A DNA stretch of 20,396 nt, from NCBI GenBank assembly GCA_051880495.1, contig JBJEOB010000021.1, positions 1 to 20,396 of the forward strand, given 5' to 3'. Positions 7,216-15,088 of the stretch are shown here, piece after piece. Made by a program: the position numbers and the translations under genes. This DNA is from MGBC120314 sp051880495. GTDB lineage: Bacteria; Bacillota; Clostridia; Lachnospirales; Lachnospiraceae. The notes beneath the pieces were generated by a model. The model was given only the letters and a program-made list of their open reading frames with translations. It searched no databases and was not told the DNA's origin. Each line of letters opens with the position of its first letter. Positions within the stretch are counted from its first letter, which is position 1.

Positions 7216-8661
7216 TTGTTGACGCAGAACGATACACCGATACATAAAGCACTTGAGGAACAACGCATGAACAGATTAGCTCATTTTGATGTCCCGGGCC
7301 ACAAGGGAGGACGTGGTAACAGGGATTTGAGAGATTTTCTGGGTGAGGATTGTGTAAAGCTCGATATGAATTCAATGAAACCCCTTGATAATCTGTGTCA
7401 TCCGGTATCTGTAATCAAGGATGCACAGATGCTTTGTGCACAGGCTTTCGGTGCAGATGAAGCATTTTTTATTGTAAATGGTGCCACGGCAGCAGTGCAG
7501 GCAATGATAATGTCGGTCTGCAAGGCGGGTGACAAGATAATAATGCCGCGTAATGTGCACAGGAGTGCAATCAATGCGCTTGTTGTAAATGGAGCCCTTC
7601 CGGTATATGTTAATCCCGGTGTCAACAAGGAACTTGGCATTCCGCTCGGTATGTCTGTGGATGATGTCAGAAAGGCGATGGATGAAAATTCTGATGCCAA
7701 GGCCATACTTGTAAATAATCCAACATATTACGGAATCTGTTCTAATATACGCAAAATTGTCAAGATGGCGCATGAGCGCGGAATGCTTGTGCTTGCAGAT
7801 GAAGCGCATGGAACACATTTGTATTTTCATAAAAATCTTCCGGTTTCGGCGATGGAGGCAGGCGCAGATATGGCGGCTGTAAGCATGCACAAGACGGGAG
7901 GTTCACTGACACAGAGTGCAGTGCTTCTTACCAGAAATACAGTTAATCCTGACCATGTTCGTCAGATTATCAATCTTACACAGACAACAAGTGGTTCATA
8001 TCTGCTGCTGTCTTCACTTGATATAGCGAGAAAAAACATGAGCCTTCACGGTGCCGAGATGATTCAGAAGACTCTGGATTATGCCAACTATGCCAGAGAG
8101 GAAATAAACCGTCTTGGAGGTTATTATGCATTTGGCAAGGAACTGATTGACGGAGATGAGATATTTGACTTTGACCTGACAAAATTATCGGTACACACAA
8201 GGCATATTGGTCTTGCGGGAATTGAGGTTTATGACATACTTCGTGATGATTACGGAATTCAGATTGAATTTGGTGACATTGGAAACGTGCTCGCCATCAT
8301 TTCAGCAGGAGACAGAAATCTCGAGATTGAGCGACTGATTTCAGCATTATCGGAAATTAAGAGACTCCATTCTAAAGAATCAGCGGAATTATTTGACCAC
8401 GAATATATTAATCCTACACTTATAATGGGTCCGCAGGAGGCGTTTTACAGTCCTAAACGTCAGATTCTGATTGAGGAGAGTGAAGGAAGAGTCAGCAGTG
8501 AATTTGTAATGTGTTATCCTCCGGGAATTCCGATTCTTGCACCCGGTGAACTTATAACAAGGGATATTATTAACTATATAATGTATGCCAAGGAAAAAGG
8601 CTGCATGATGACGGGTACTGAAGATATGGCGATTGAAAAGATTAACGTTGTGGAGGAATAA
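7216..8661 (+). CDS. speA: Short-form Orn/Lys/Arg decarboxylase, probable arginine decarboxylase
   Basis: This 481-residue cytoplasmic PLP enzyme has the aminotransferase (fold I) architecture and resembles Bacillus SpeA, which makes agmatine from arginine. Motifs are FDVPGHKGG (24-32), FIVNGATAA (substrate/PLP site), NNPTYYG, DEAHG (195-199, Asp195 to the pyridine nitrogen) and SMHKTGGSLTQS with the Schiff-base Lys226. A smaller C-terminal domain follows. Length fits the roughly 490-residue short form, not the roughly 750-residue enterobacterial forms. The start is one of two TTG codons (7216 or 7219): AGGAGG (7202-7207) is 8 bases from 7216, while the ATG at 7211 opens only a three-codon frame. 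The substrate (arginine, lysine or ornithine) is not settled by sequence. The first position in a spermidine operon favours arginine. Confidence 0.85.
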   Translation: MLTQNDTPIHKALEEQRMNRLAHFDVPGHKGGRGNRDLRDFLGEDCVKLDMNSMKPLDNLCHPVSVIKDAQMLCAQAFGADEAFFIVNGATAAVQAMIMSVCKAGDKIIMPRNVHRSAINALVVNGALPVYVNPGVNKELGIPLGMSVDDVRKAMDENSDAKAILVNNPTYYGICSNIRKIVKMAHERGMLVLADEAHGTHLYFHKNLPVSAMEAGADMAAVSMHKTGGSLTQSAVLLTRNTVNPDHVRQIINLTQTTSGSYLLLSSLDIARKNMSLHGAEMIQKTLDYANYAREEINRLGGYYAFGKELIDGDEIFDFDLTKLSVHTRHIGLAGIEVYDILRDDYGIQIEFGDIGNVLAIISAGDRNLEIERLISALSEIKRLHSKESAELFDHEYINPTLIMGPQEAFYSPKRQILIEESEGRVSSEFVMCYPPGIPILAPGELITRDIINYIMYAKEKGCMMTGTEDMAIEKINVVEE

Positions 8662-8664
8662 CAG

Positions 8665-9513
8665 ATGGAATTATGGTATACAGACCAACATACAAAGAAT
8701 GTACGCTTCACAATGAAGGTAGAGGAGCAGCTTTGTACGGTAGAAAGCGAATATCAGCGCATAGATATTTTAAGGACAAATGAATTTGGCAAGGTTCTGG
8801 TTCTTGATGGTGAACTGATGATTACGCAGAAGGATGAATTTATTTACCATGAGATGATTACACATGTACCGATGGCAGTTCATCCTAATGTCAAAAAAGT
8901 ACTGGTTCTTGGCGCAGGTGATGGCGGGACAATCCGTGAGCTTTGTAAATATAACACAATTGAGCAGATTGACATGGTTGAGGTAGATTCCAAGGTTACT
9001 GAGCTGTGCAGGCAGTATTTTCAGGAAACAGCATGTAAATTAAATGACCCTAGGGTTCATATTACATTTGATGAGGAATTAAGATTTGTACGCGGAAAAT
9101 ATGATGAGTATGACTTGATTATTGTTGACTGTGCTGACCCGTATGGTCCTGCAGAAGGTTTGTTCACAAGGGAGTTTTATGGAACCTGCTATAAAGCACT
9201 GCATGAAGACGGAATCCTTATCAATCAGCATGAAAGCCCGTATTACAGTGAGCATTCACGCACGGTTCAGAAAGCACACAAGCATATAACAACAGTATTT
9301 CCTTACAGTACGGTATATCAGTGCCATATTCCGTCATATCCGTCAGGACACTGGCTGTTTGGATTTGCTTCCAAGAAATATGACCCTATTCAGGATATGG
9401 ATGCAGACAAGTGGAACAGTCTTGGTATAAAGACACGATATTATAATACGGATCTGCATAAGGGAAGCTTTTATCTTCCAACCTATGTGAAGGAGCTTCT
9501 GAATCAGAAATAA
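8665..9513 (+). CDS. speE: Spermidine synthase (aminopropyltransferase)
   Basis: This 282-residue protein has the canonical layout: a short beta N-terminal domain with LDGELMITQKDEFIYHEMITHVPM (48-70), then a Rossmann methyltransferase-like domain with LGAGDGGTIREL (82-93), an acidic VEVD loop (105-108) for the nucleoside, and DCADPYGPAEGLF (155-167) at the active site. It transfers the aminopropyl group of decarboxylated S-adenosylmethionine to putrescine, giving spermidine. The usual gatekeeping and catalytic Asp and Tyr positions look present. The start is 4 bases after the speA stop, with GGAGGA inside the end of speA. No SAM decarboxylase (speD) lies in this operon or window, so the co-substrate must come from elsewhere. 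Agmatine as an alternative acceptor cannot be excluded. Confidence 0.92.
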   Translation: MELWYTDQHTKNVRFTMKVEEQLCTVESEYQRIDILRTNEFGKVLVLDGELMITQKDEFIYHEMITHVPMAVHPNVKKVLVLGAGDGGTIRELCKYNTIEQIDMVEVDSKVTELCRQYFQETACKLNDPRVHITFDEELRFVRGKYDEYDLIIVDCADPYGPAEGLFTREFYGTCYKALHEDGILINQHESPYYSEHSRTVQKAHKHITTVFPYSTVYQCHIPSYPSGHWLFGFASKKYDPIQDMDADKWNSLGIKTRYYNTDLHKGSFYLPTYVKELLNQK

Positions 9514-9524
9514 GGATTAACTGT

Positions 9525-10106
9525 ATGGGCTTATTAGTATATAATGAAAACAATTTAAGTAAATATAAAGGAAATACGGATAACAGCATTCAGCTTCAGT
9601 TATTGAGACCATGGAAGATACAGCCGAATGCTGCAACATTTCCGTTATATTGCGTGAAATGCAAAAAAACACAGCCGTACCTGTATATTCATACAGGCTC
9701 AAGCTACGGGCATGTTGGAAGTTGTCAGTGTGAATACTGTGGTGAAACAATAGTGGTAAAAGATCACGATAATATAGTGAATTCCATTAAAACTGCAGAT
9801 ACAGAGGTATTTTTTTCGCAATTATACATGCTTGACTGGAAATATGTGGCGGCAATAGAGGGGCGGTATGGTATTTCTGTAGAAAAAGAATTAAGTGCAA
9901 ATCTGAATTCTCACGGAACGTCCTTTATGACAGTAAATGAGTTACGTGAATTAATCGAGAGACTGATTCCGGTTAAAGCAGACGGAAGTTTAAGATTTCA
10001 GACAGACGACAGGTTTGCAATTCTCCCGGATGACATTAACCGGTGGATTGAACTTTTGTACAGGGCGGGGATAAAACTTCCTCCAAACTGTATTTTAATA
10101 AATTGA
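9525..10106 (+). CDS. Unknown cysteine-pair (zinc-ribbon-like) protein in the polyamine operon
   Basis: I do not recognise this 193-residue protein. Two cysteine pairs, CVKC (43-46) and CEYC (69-72), with an extra Cys67, sit about 22 residues apart in a beta-rich stretch and look like a zinc ribbon. After residue 80 the protein is mostly helical, with charged heptad-like text (VNELRELIERLIP), and it ends in a short hydrophobic tail. There is no signal peptide, membrane segment or DNA-binding helix-turn-helix that I can see. It starts 12 bases after speE and ends 29 bases before the dehydrogenase, so it is an operon member. It lacks the self-processing serine region of SAM decarboxylase, so it is not a hidden speD. 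A regulatory or scaffold role is only inference from position. Confidence 0.85.
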   Translation: MGLLVYNENNLSKYKGNTDNSIQLQLLRPWKIQPNAATFPLYCVKCKKTQPYLYIHTGSSYGHVGSCQCEYCGETIVVKDHDNIVNSIKTADTEVFFSQLYMLDWKYVAAIEGRYGISVEKELSANLNSHGTSFMTVNELRELIERLIPVKADGSLRFQTDDRFAILPDDINRWIELLYRAGIKLPPNCILIN

Positions 10107-10135
10107 CATAAATAATATCAGGAAGGAAATAAAAA

Positions 10136-11392
10136 ATGGGAAGAGCGTTAATTATTGGTGCCGGTGGAGTGGCAGGTGTAGTAGTTCACAAATGTTGTCA
10201 GAATTCTGAAGTGTTTGAGGAAATCTGTATAGCAAGCAGAACCAAATCAAAATGTGATGCATTAAAGGAAAAGCTTGACGGTGGCAAAACAAAGATAACA
10301 ACAGCACAGGTAAATGCTGACAACAAGAATGAGGTTGTTGCCTTAATCAGGGAGTACAAGCCAGACCTTGTTATGAATATTGCTCTGCCATATCAGGATC
10401 TTACTATAATGGATGCATGTCTTGAATGCAGGGTAAACTACATGGATACAGCCAATTATGAGCCGGAGGATATTGAGGAACCGGAATGGAGAGCCATTTA
10501 TGAGAAAAGATGTAAGGAAGAAGGATTTTCTGCATATTTTGATTATTCATGGCAGTGGGCATATAAGAAAAAATTTGAGGAAGCAGGCATTACCGCACTT
10601 CTCGGCTCTGGATTTGATCCGGGTGTAACACAGGTATACTGTGCTTATGCGTTAAAGCATCAGTTTGATGAAATTGATACAATTGATATTCTTGACTGCA
10701 ACGGCGGCGATCATGGTTATGCGTTTGCAACTAATTTTAATCCTGAAATCAATCTTCGTGAAGTGTCTGCACCGGGAAGTTACTGGGAGAACGGTCACTG
10801 GATTGAAATACCTGCGATGAGCATAAAGAGAGAATATAATTTTGATAAGGTCGGAAAGAAGGATATGTACCTTCTTCACCATGAGGAAATTGAGTCTCTT
10901 GCCAAGAATATTCCGGGCGTAAAAAAGATTCGTTTCTTCATGACATTTGGTCAGAGCTATCTTGATCATATGAGATGCCTTGAGGATGTTGGCATGCTTT
11001 CAACAACTCCGATAAACTATGAAGGACACGACATTGTTCCGATTCAGTTCTTAAAAGCACTTCTTCCGGACCCGGCTACCCTTGGCCCGCGTACGAAGGG
11101 TAAGACCAATATCGGCTGCATTTTTACGGGCAGGAAAGACGGCAAGGAAAAGAAGTACTATTTATACAATGTCTGTGATCATGAGGAGTGCTATAAGGAG
11201 GTTGGTTCTCAGGCAATTTCCTATACTACAGGCGTTCCTGCAATGATTGGCGGCATGATGCTTCTTACAGGAAAATGGAACAAACCGGGCGTATTTAATG
11301 TTGAAGAGTTTGATCCGGACCCTTATATGGAGGCGTTAAACAAATGGGGACTTCCTTGGACGGAGGATTTTGATCCTGCATTGGTTGAGTAA
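10136..11392 (+). CDS. Carboxyspermidine (carboxynorspermidine) dehydrogenase
   Basis: This 418-residue protein belongs to the saccharopine-dehydrogenase-like family. The N-terminal Rossmann fold carries GAGGVAG (8-14) for NADPH, and LLGSGFDPGVTQVYCAYAL is the characteristic central motif of the carboxyspermidine dehydrogenase branch. In that branch the enzyme condenses aspartate beta-semialdehyde with putrescine (or diaminopropane) and reduces the imine to carboxyspermidine. A related branch uses agmatine instead and gives carboxyaminopropylagmatine. The next gene encodes the matching decarboxylase, which makes saccharopine or lysine metabolism unlikely. AGGAAGG (10120-10126) is 9 bases from the ATG. 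The acceptor amine cannot be decided here. Confidence 0.88.
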   Translation: MGRALIIGAGGVAGVVVHKCCQNSEVFEEICIASRTKSKCDALKEKLDGGKTKITTAQVNADNKNEVVALIREYKPDLVMNIALPYQDLTIMDACLECRVNYMDTANYEPEDIEEPEWRAIYEKRCKEEGFSAYFDYSWQWAYKKKFEEAGITALLGSGFDPGVTQVYCAYALKHQFDEIDTIDILDCNGGDHGYAFATNFNPEINLREVSAPGSYWENGHWIEIPAMSIKREYNFDKVGKKDMYLLHHEEIESLAKNIPGVKKIRFFMTFGQSYLDHMRCLEDVGMLSTTPINYEGHDIVPIQFLKALLPDPATLGPRTKGKTNIGCIFTGRKDGKEKKYYLYNVCDHEECYKEVGSQAISYTTGVPAMIGGMMLLTGKWNKPGVFNVEEFDPDPYMEALNKWGLPWTEDFDPALVE

Positions 11393-11418
11393 GATATTAC
11401 CTGTATGGGAGAACTAAA

Positions 11419-12585
11419 ATGGATTTTTTAAGTGTGAATACACCATGCTATATAATTGATGAAGACAAACTTGAAGAAAACTGTAAACTCTTAAAGTATG
11501 TTATGGATGAGGCTGACTGTAAGATTTTACTGGCACAGAAGGCTTATTCATGCTATGGGACATACGAACTGATTGCAAAGTATCTTTCAGGCACCACTGC
11601 AAGCGGCGTAAATGAGGCAAAGCTTGGCAGATATGAGATGGGTATGCCGTATAATAAAGAAACACATGTTTTCAAACCAGCCTATACGGAAGACGAAATT
11701 TGTGAACTTGTGAAGCTTTGCGAGCATATCGTTTTTAACAATCTTCGTCAGTGGAGACGATTCCGTGAAATAATACGCAAGGCAAGAAAAGAAGGCATTG
11801 ATGTACAGTGCGGAATCCGTATCAATCCGGAGTATTCCGAAATTGAAACAGATATTTACAACCCTTGTTTTGAGGGCTCAAGGCTTGGAATGACTCTTTC
11901 GGAACTTTTGGAAGAAATTAAGGCCGAACCGGATATTTTAAGTGAAATTGACGGTCTTCATTTCCATACTATGTGTGAGCAGAATTCAGATACACTTGAA
12001 CGTACGCTTGCCGTGTTTGAAGAAAAATTCGGAAATTACTTAAAAAACATGAAGTGGCTTAATATGGGCGGAGGCCATCACATTACAAGAGCTGATTATG
12101 ACGTTAAGCGACTTATTAACTGCGTAAGACATATTCGTGAAAAATATGATGTTATGGTATATCTTGAACCGGGTGAGGCTGTGGCGCTTAATGCGGGATA
12201 TCTGGTAAGCACCGTGCTTGATGTGGGATACAACGGAGGAAACTATGCCATACTTGACACATCTGCCGCATGTCATATGCCGGATGTGCTTGAAATGCCG
12301 TACAGACCGGAAATTATAGGTGCCGGAGAGGCAGGAGAGAAAAAATACACATATCGCCTTGGCGGACCGACCTGTCTGGCAGGAGATATAATTGGAGATT
12401 ATTCGTTTGATGAACCGCTTTCGGAAGGCAGCCGTCTTGTTTTTTGCGATATGGCAATTTACAGTATGGTTAAAAATAACACGTTTAATGGTATGAATCT
12501 TCCGGATATTCTTCTTCACAATCAAAAGTACGGTTACAGGGAATATAAAAAATTCGGATATAACGATTTTAAACACAGATTGTAA
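11419..12585 (+). CDS. nspC: Carboxyspermidine (carboxynorspermidine) decarboxylase
   Basis: This 388-residue PLP enzyme has the alanine-racemase fold and removes the carboxyl of carboxyspermidine to give spermidine. Visible residues are the Schiff-base Lys41 (LLAQKAYSCYG), HFHTMCEQ (181-188), the phosphate-binding NMGGGH (215-220), EPGEAV (250-255) and the catalytic Cys319 in GGPTCLAGD. The C-terminal NNTFNGMNLP is typical of NspC, and the length is normal for the family. It is the last gene of the polyamine operon, 26 bases after the dehydrogenase, with GGGAGA before the ATG. A terminator-like hairpin starts 8 bases past its stop. Distinction from diaminopimelate or ornithine decarboxylases rests on the HFHTMCEQ and GPTCLAGD forms and on the partner gene. 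Confidence 0.92.
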   Translation: MDFLSVNTPCYIIDEDKLEENCKLLKYVMDEADCKILLAQKAYSCYGTYELIAKYLSGTTASGVNEAKLGRYEMGMPYNKETHVFKPAYTEDEICELVKLCEHIVFNNLRQWRRFREIIRKARKEGIDVQCGIRINPEYSEIETDIYNPCFEGSRLGMTLSELLEEIKAEPDILSEIDGLHFHTMCEQNSDTLERTLAVFEEKFGNYLKNMKWLNMGGGHHITRADYDVKRLINCVRHIREKYDVMVYLEPGEAVALNAGYLVSTVLDVGYNGGNYAILDTSAACHMPDVLEMPYRPEIIGAGEAGEKKYTYRLGGPTCLAGDIIGDYSFDEPLSEGSRLVFCDMAIYSMVKNNTFNGMNLPDILLHNQKYGYREYKKFGYNDFKHRL

Positions 12586-12592
12586 AATGAAT

Positions 12593-12661
12593 AAAACCGT
12601 TCTGCATCATTAATACTAACCAGAAAGGAAGGTAGATAAAATGGTGCAGACCGGTTTTTTT
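12593..12661 (+). promoter_or_regulatory. Terminator-like hairpin spanning ribosome site and start codon of the next gene
   Basis: The 18-base arm 12593-12610 pairs with 12641-12658: 16 Watson-Crick pairs, one G-T pair and one mismatch. Seven T (12655-12661) end the 3' arm, as in an intrinsic terminator. The 30-base loop (12611-12640) holds the ribosome site GGAAGG, and the ATG at 12641-12643 is the first triplet of the 3' arm. The structure can therefore end transcripts of the polyamine operon, gate expression of the membrane protein, or both. Confidence 0.7.
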
Positions 12662-13159
12662 ATTTTTGTGGTTTCGTCTATATTAGGCTGGATTTGGGAA
12701 GTAATTATAACATTTTTATTTTATGGAAAGCTTGTTAACAGGGGAATGCTTTATGGCCCATGGCTTCCAATTTATGGGATAGGAGCAGTTGCCATTTTTC
12801 TGGTTGCAAAATATTCATACAGTCCGCTGCATGTGTTTTTAATAAGTGCAGCGGGATGTGGCGTGCTTGAATACGCAACATCCGTTGTCATGGAGCATAT
12901 CTGGAATGCAAGGTGGTGGAATTACGGCGGAAAATTTAACATAAACGGTAGAATTGATTTATTGGTACTGATAGTTTTCGGGGCTGTAGGACTGATATTT
13001 TATTATCTTGTTGTGCCGAACTGGTGGTGGGTTAAGTTAAACCTCGAATATCCTCTGCGGTTTATTACCTTAATAATTATGGCAGCGATAGTGCTGGATT
13101 TTATATATTCGCAGGTTCATCCTAACGTGACATCTATATCCAGCCGCCATCCATTTTGA
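12641..13159 (+). CDS. Small multi-pass membrane protein (putative ABC-transporter type IV/CmpB-like family)
   Basis: This 172-residue protein has about five hydrophobic segments, and its N-terminus directly begins a transmembrane helix (TGFFIFVVSSILGWIWEV). The text GWIWEV, VNRGMLYGPWLPIYGIGA and the segment CGVLEYATSVVMEHIWNARWW match the small membrane family annotated as putative ABC transporter permease (PF06541, ABC_trans_CmpB), common in Lachnospiraceae. Its function is not established, and no ATPase or binding protein is adjacent. GGAAGG at 12627-12632 is 8 bases from the ATG. Both lie in the loop or arm of the hairpin described separately. The last 26 bases overlap the 3' end of the convergent dehydrogenase gene. 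Confidence 0.8.
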   Translation: MVQTGFFIFVVSSILGWIWEVIITFLFYGKLVNRGMLYGPWLPIYGIGAVAIFLVAKYSYSPLHVFLISAAGCGVLEYATSVVMEHIWNARWWNYGGKFNINGRIDLLVLIVFGAVGLIFYYLVVPNWWWVKLNLEYPLRFITLIIMAAIVLDFIYSQVHPNVTSISSRHPF

Positions 13160-13865
13160 TAACTTCTCCGGTGAGGTAAGACGGTGCGGTTAACAGTTTA
13201 AGTACCATATCGGCGACCTCGTCAGGTGCTGCCATTCTTCCGGCAGGAATTTCATCGCATAAAGAATCTAATTCTTCTTTTGAAAAACAGTGATTCATTG
13301 AAGTATCTACGGCACCGCATGCTATAGCATTTACCTGGATGTTGGATGGGGCAAGTTCTTTTCCGAGTGCTTTTGTAAATGAGTTGACTGCACCCTTAGA
13401 TGCGGAGTATGCAGCTTCACAGGATGCGCCGCATATGCCCCATACGGAAGAAATGTTGATGATTCGGCCGGATTTGTTGTAGAGCATATCAGGTATTACA
13501 AGCTTGCTCATGTTAAACACGGATGTAAGGTTTGTCCTTATAATATTGTCCCATTCATCATATGTCATATCCTGAAGAAGACCAATATGTGCTATCCCGG
13601 CATTATTTATAAGAAAGTTAACCCTGCCTAAAGTCTTATGCGTATATTCCATTAATTCTTCTGCAAATGAGTGGCTGCCGACGTCTCCGATAAGATATTC
13701 ACATTTTACAGAATAATCTGACAATTCCTCTTTAAGGGAGAGAATCTCGTTTTGTGAACTTTTGCAATTGAGCATAAGATTGTATCCGTTTTTGGCAAGA
13801 GTTACAGCAATAGCCCGTCCGATTCCCCTTGAGGCACCTGTTATAATTACATTATTTTCTTCCAT
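13134..13865 (-). CDS. FabG-like short-chain dehydrogenase/reductase
   Basis: This 243-residue classical SDR has the NAD(P)-binding TGASRGIG (9-16), NNAG (87-90), Asn112, Ser140 and the catalytic pair Tyr153/Lys157 (YSASK). It ends with LTGEVIKMDGGWI, as FabG-type 3-oxoacyl-ACP reductases do. Arg13 after TGAS suggests NADPH preference. Sequence similarity to FabG is strong, but an isolated gene outside a fatty-acid cluster could reduce another ketone, so I leave the symbol empty. It is the only minus-strand gene. On that strand AAAGGGA lies about 7 bases before the ATG. It diverges from trxB across a 107-base spacer and runs 3'-to-3' into the membrane-protein gene. Confidence 0.88.
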   Translation of the reverse strand: MEENNVIITGASRGIGRAIAVTLAKNGYNLMLNCKSSQNEILSLKEELSDYSVKCEYLIGDVGSHSFAEELMEYTHKTLGRVNFLINNAGIAHIGLLQDMTYDEWDNIIRTNLTSVFNMSKLVIPDMLYNKSGRIINISSVWGICGASCEAAYSASKGAVNSFTKALGKELAPSNIQVNAIACGAVDTSMNHCFSKEELDSLCDEIPAGRMAAPDEVADMVLKLLTAPSYLTGEVIKMDGGWI

Positions 13866-13900
13866 GGGGTTGTCCCTTTCTCTATCTTGTTTTCAAAATA

Positions 13901-13910
13901 ATTATATAAT
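13901..13910. promoter_or_regulatory. Palindromic -10 element between the SDR gene and trxB
   Basis: ATTATATAAT is its own reverse complement and holds TATAAT on both strands, so it could serve as the -10 of divergent promoters for trxB (leader about 56 bases) and the SDR gene (leader about 30 bases). The -35 regions on both sides are poor, so this is a candidate only. Confidence 0.4.
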
Positions 13911-13972
13911 ATAGTTAATATATCAGAAAAAATGCAATTAATCCATAAAAGATTACAGGAGGAACGTGAAAA

Positions 13973-14893
13973 ATGGATATCTTAGATGTTGTAATAATTG
14001 GTTCCGGTCCGGCAGGACTGTCGGCAGCAGTCTATGCGTCAAGGGCAGGCATTGATTTTGTTGTAATAGAGTCATCATATGTAAGCGGCGGTCAGGTGCT
14101 GAATACTTATGAGGTAGATAATTATCTTGGAATGTATAACATGAACGGGTTTGCCATGGGAATGAAATTCAGGGAGCATGCGGACAAGCTTGGAGCAAAG
14201 TTTGTTACGGCACAGGCAGCCAAAATAATATCTGACGGAGATAATAAAACCGTAAAATGCAGTGATGGTTCATCATACACTGCAAAAAACGTGATTCTTG
14301 CAACAGGTGCGACACCGCAGAAACTCATGGTGGAGGGCGAAGAACGGCTTAAGGGAAAAGGTGTATCATACTGTGCGACATGCGACGGTAATTTCTTTAA
14401 AGGAAAGGTTGTGGCTGTAGTCGGCGGAGGAGATACGGCAATCGAAGACGCAATATATCTTGCAAGAATTTGCGAAAAAGTGTACGTGATTCACAGGAGG
14501 GATAATTTCCGTGCGGCAGGCAGTCTTGTTAACAGGCTTCTTGATATGGATAATGTGGAAGTTTTGTGGAACACGGTTGTTGAAGAAATCTGCGGAATTG
14601 ACAAGGTAGAATCGGTACTTGTTAAAAACACGCAGCTTGATATGCCGGGAGAACTGAATGTAGACGGCGTGTTTGTTGCGATAGGCAGCAGTCCGCAATC
14701 AGAGCTTCTTAAAGGTATAGCTGACATGGATGAGAAAGGATATGTTCTCGCAGGTGAAAATTGTATGACAAATGTTTCGGGGATTTTAGTTGCGGGTGAC
14801 GTGCGAAAAAAAGAATTAAGACAGATAATTACGGCTGCAGCTGATGGCGCAAATGCCATAAATTCGGTTGTTTCGCATTTAGTTGACAAATAA
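13973..14893 (+). CDS. trxB: Thioredoxin reductase (NADPH)
   Basis: This 306-residue flavoenzyme reduces thioredoxin with NADPH. It has the FAD fingerprint GSGPAG (10-15), the ATG-type motif TGATPQ (111-116), the redox-active pair CATC (134-137), the NADPH fingerprint GGGDTA and the HRRDNFRA motif whose arginines bind the NADPH 2'-phosphate. The C-terminal FAD motif VAGDVR is also present. Length is normal for the low-molecular-weight bacterial form. The intact HRRxxxR argues for a true NADPH enzyme and against ferredoxin-dependent relatives. AGGAGG (13957-13962) is 10 bases from the ATG. No thioredoxin gene is adjacent, and no obvious intrinsic terminator follows. Confidence 0.93.
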   Translation: MDILDVVIIGSGPAGLSAAVYASRAGIDFVVIESSYVSGGQVLNTYEVDNYLGMYNMNGFAMGMKFREHADKLGAKFVTAQAAKIISDGDNKTVKCSDGSSYTAKNVILATGATPQKLMVEGEERLKGKGVSYCATCDGNFFKGKVVAVVGGGDTAIEDAIYLARICEKVYVIHRRDNFRAAGSLVNRLLDMDNVEVLWNTVVEEICGIDKVESVLVKNTQLDMPGELNVDGVFVAIGSSPQSELLKGIADMDEKGYVLAGENCMTNVSGILVAGDVRKKELRQIITAAADGANAINSVVSHLVDK

Positions 14894-14920
14894 TACCAAA
14901 AAATAAGCGTAAATTACCTG

Positions 14921-14962
14921 TTGACAATATGAAAATTGTATATTTTTAACAATTATTGTCAA
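14921..14962. repeat. Inverted repeat TTGACAATA / TATTGTCAA downstream of trxB
   Basis: Perfect 9-bp arms at 14921-14929 and 14954-14962 are separated by 24 AT-rich bases. There is no GC-rich stem or T-run after it, so it looks more like a protein site or weak structure than a terminator. Confidence 0.6.
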
Positions 14963-15017
14963 ACATTTGTTTGTTACGGAAAAATAATATGCATGTATAA
15001 AATAAATACAATTAAAG

Positions 15018-15088
15018 TTATGCACATTTTTTGAAGCAGAATTTGCGATAAAATCGACTTATACACGAAGTTTTCCACAATATCCACA
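15018..15088 (+). promoter_or_regulatory. Cluster of DnaA-box-like 9-mers
   Basis: Compared with TTWTNCACA: TTATGCACA (15018-15026) and TTTTCCACA (15071-15079) match fully, while TTATACACG (15059-15067) and ATATCCACA (15080-15088) each differ at one base. All are in the same orientation, and the last two abut. A reverse-orientation match lies at 15144-15152. Binding by DnaA is inference. Confidence 0.5.

Noticed and set aside
7372..7890. Minus-strand open frame of 172 codons inside the decarboxylase gene
   Set aside because: Antisense to a well-supported gene, with Cys/His/Arg-rich low-quality translation and no ribosome site.
9525..10106. A SAM decarboxylase (speD) hidden in the operon
   Set aside because: The protein has no speD-type self-cleavage region or conserved histidine and cysteine context, and its cysteines are in CxxC pairs.
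12040..12576. Minus-strand open frame of 178 codons inside the nspC gene
   Set aside because: Shadow of the strongly conserved decarboxylase; composition is not protein-like and no initiation signal is present.
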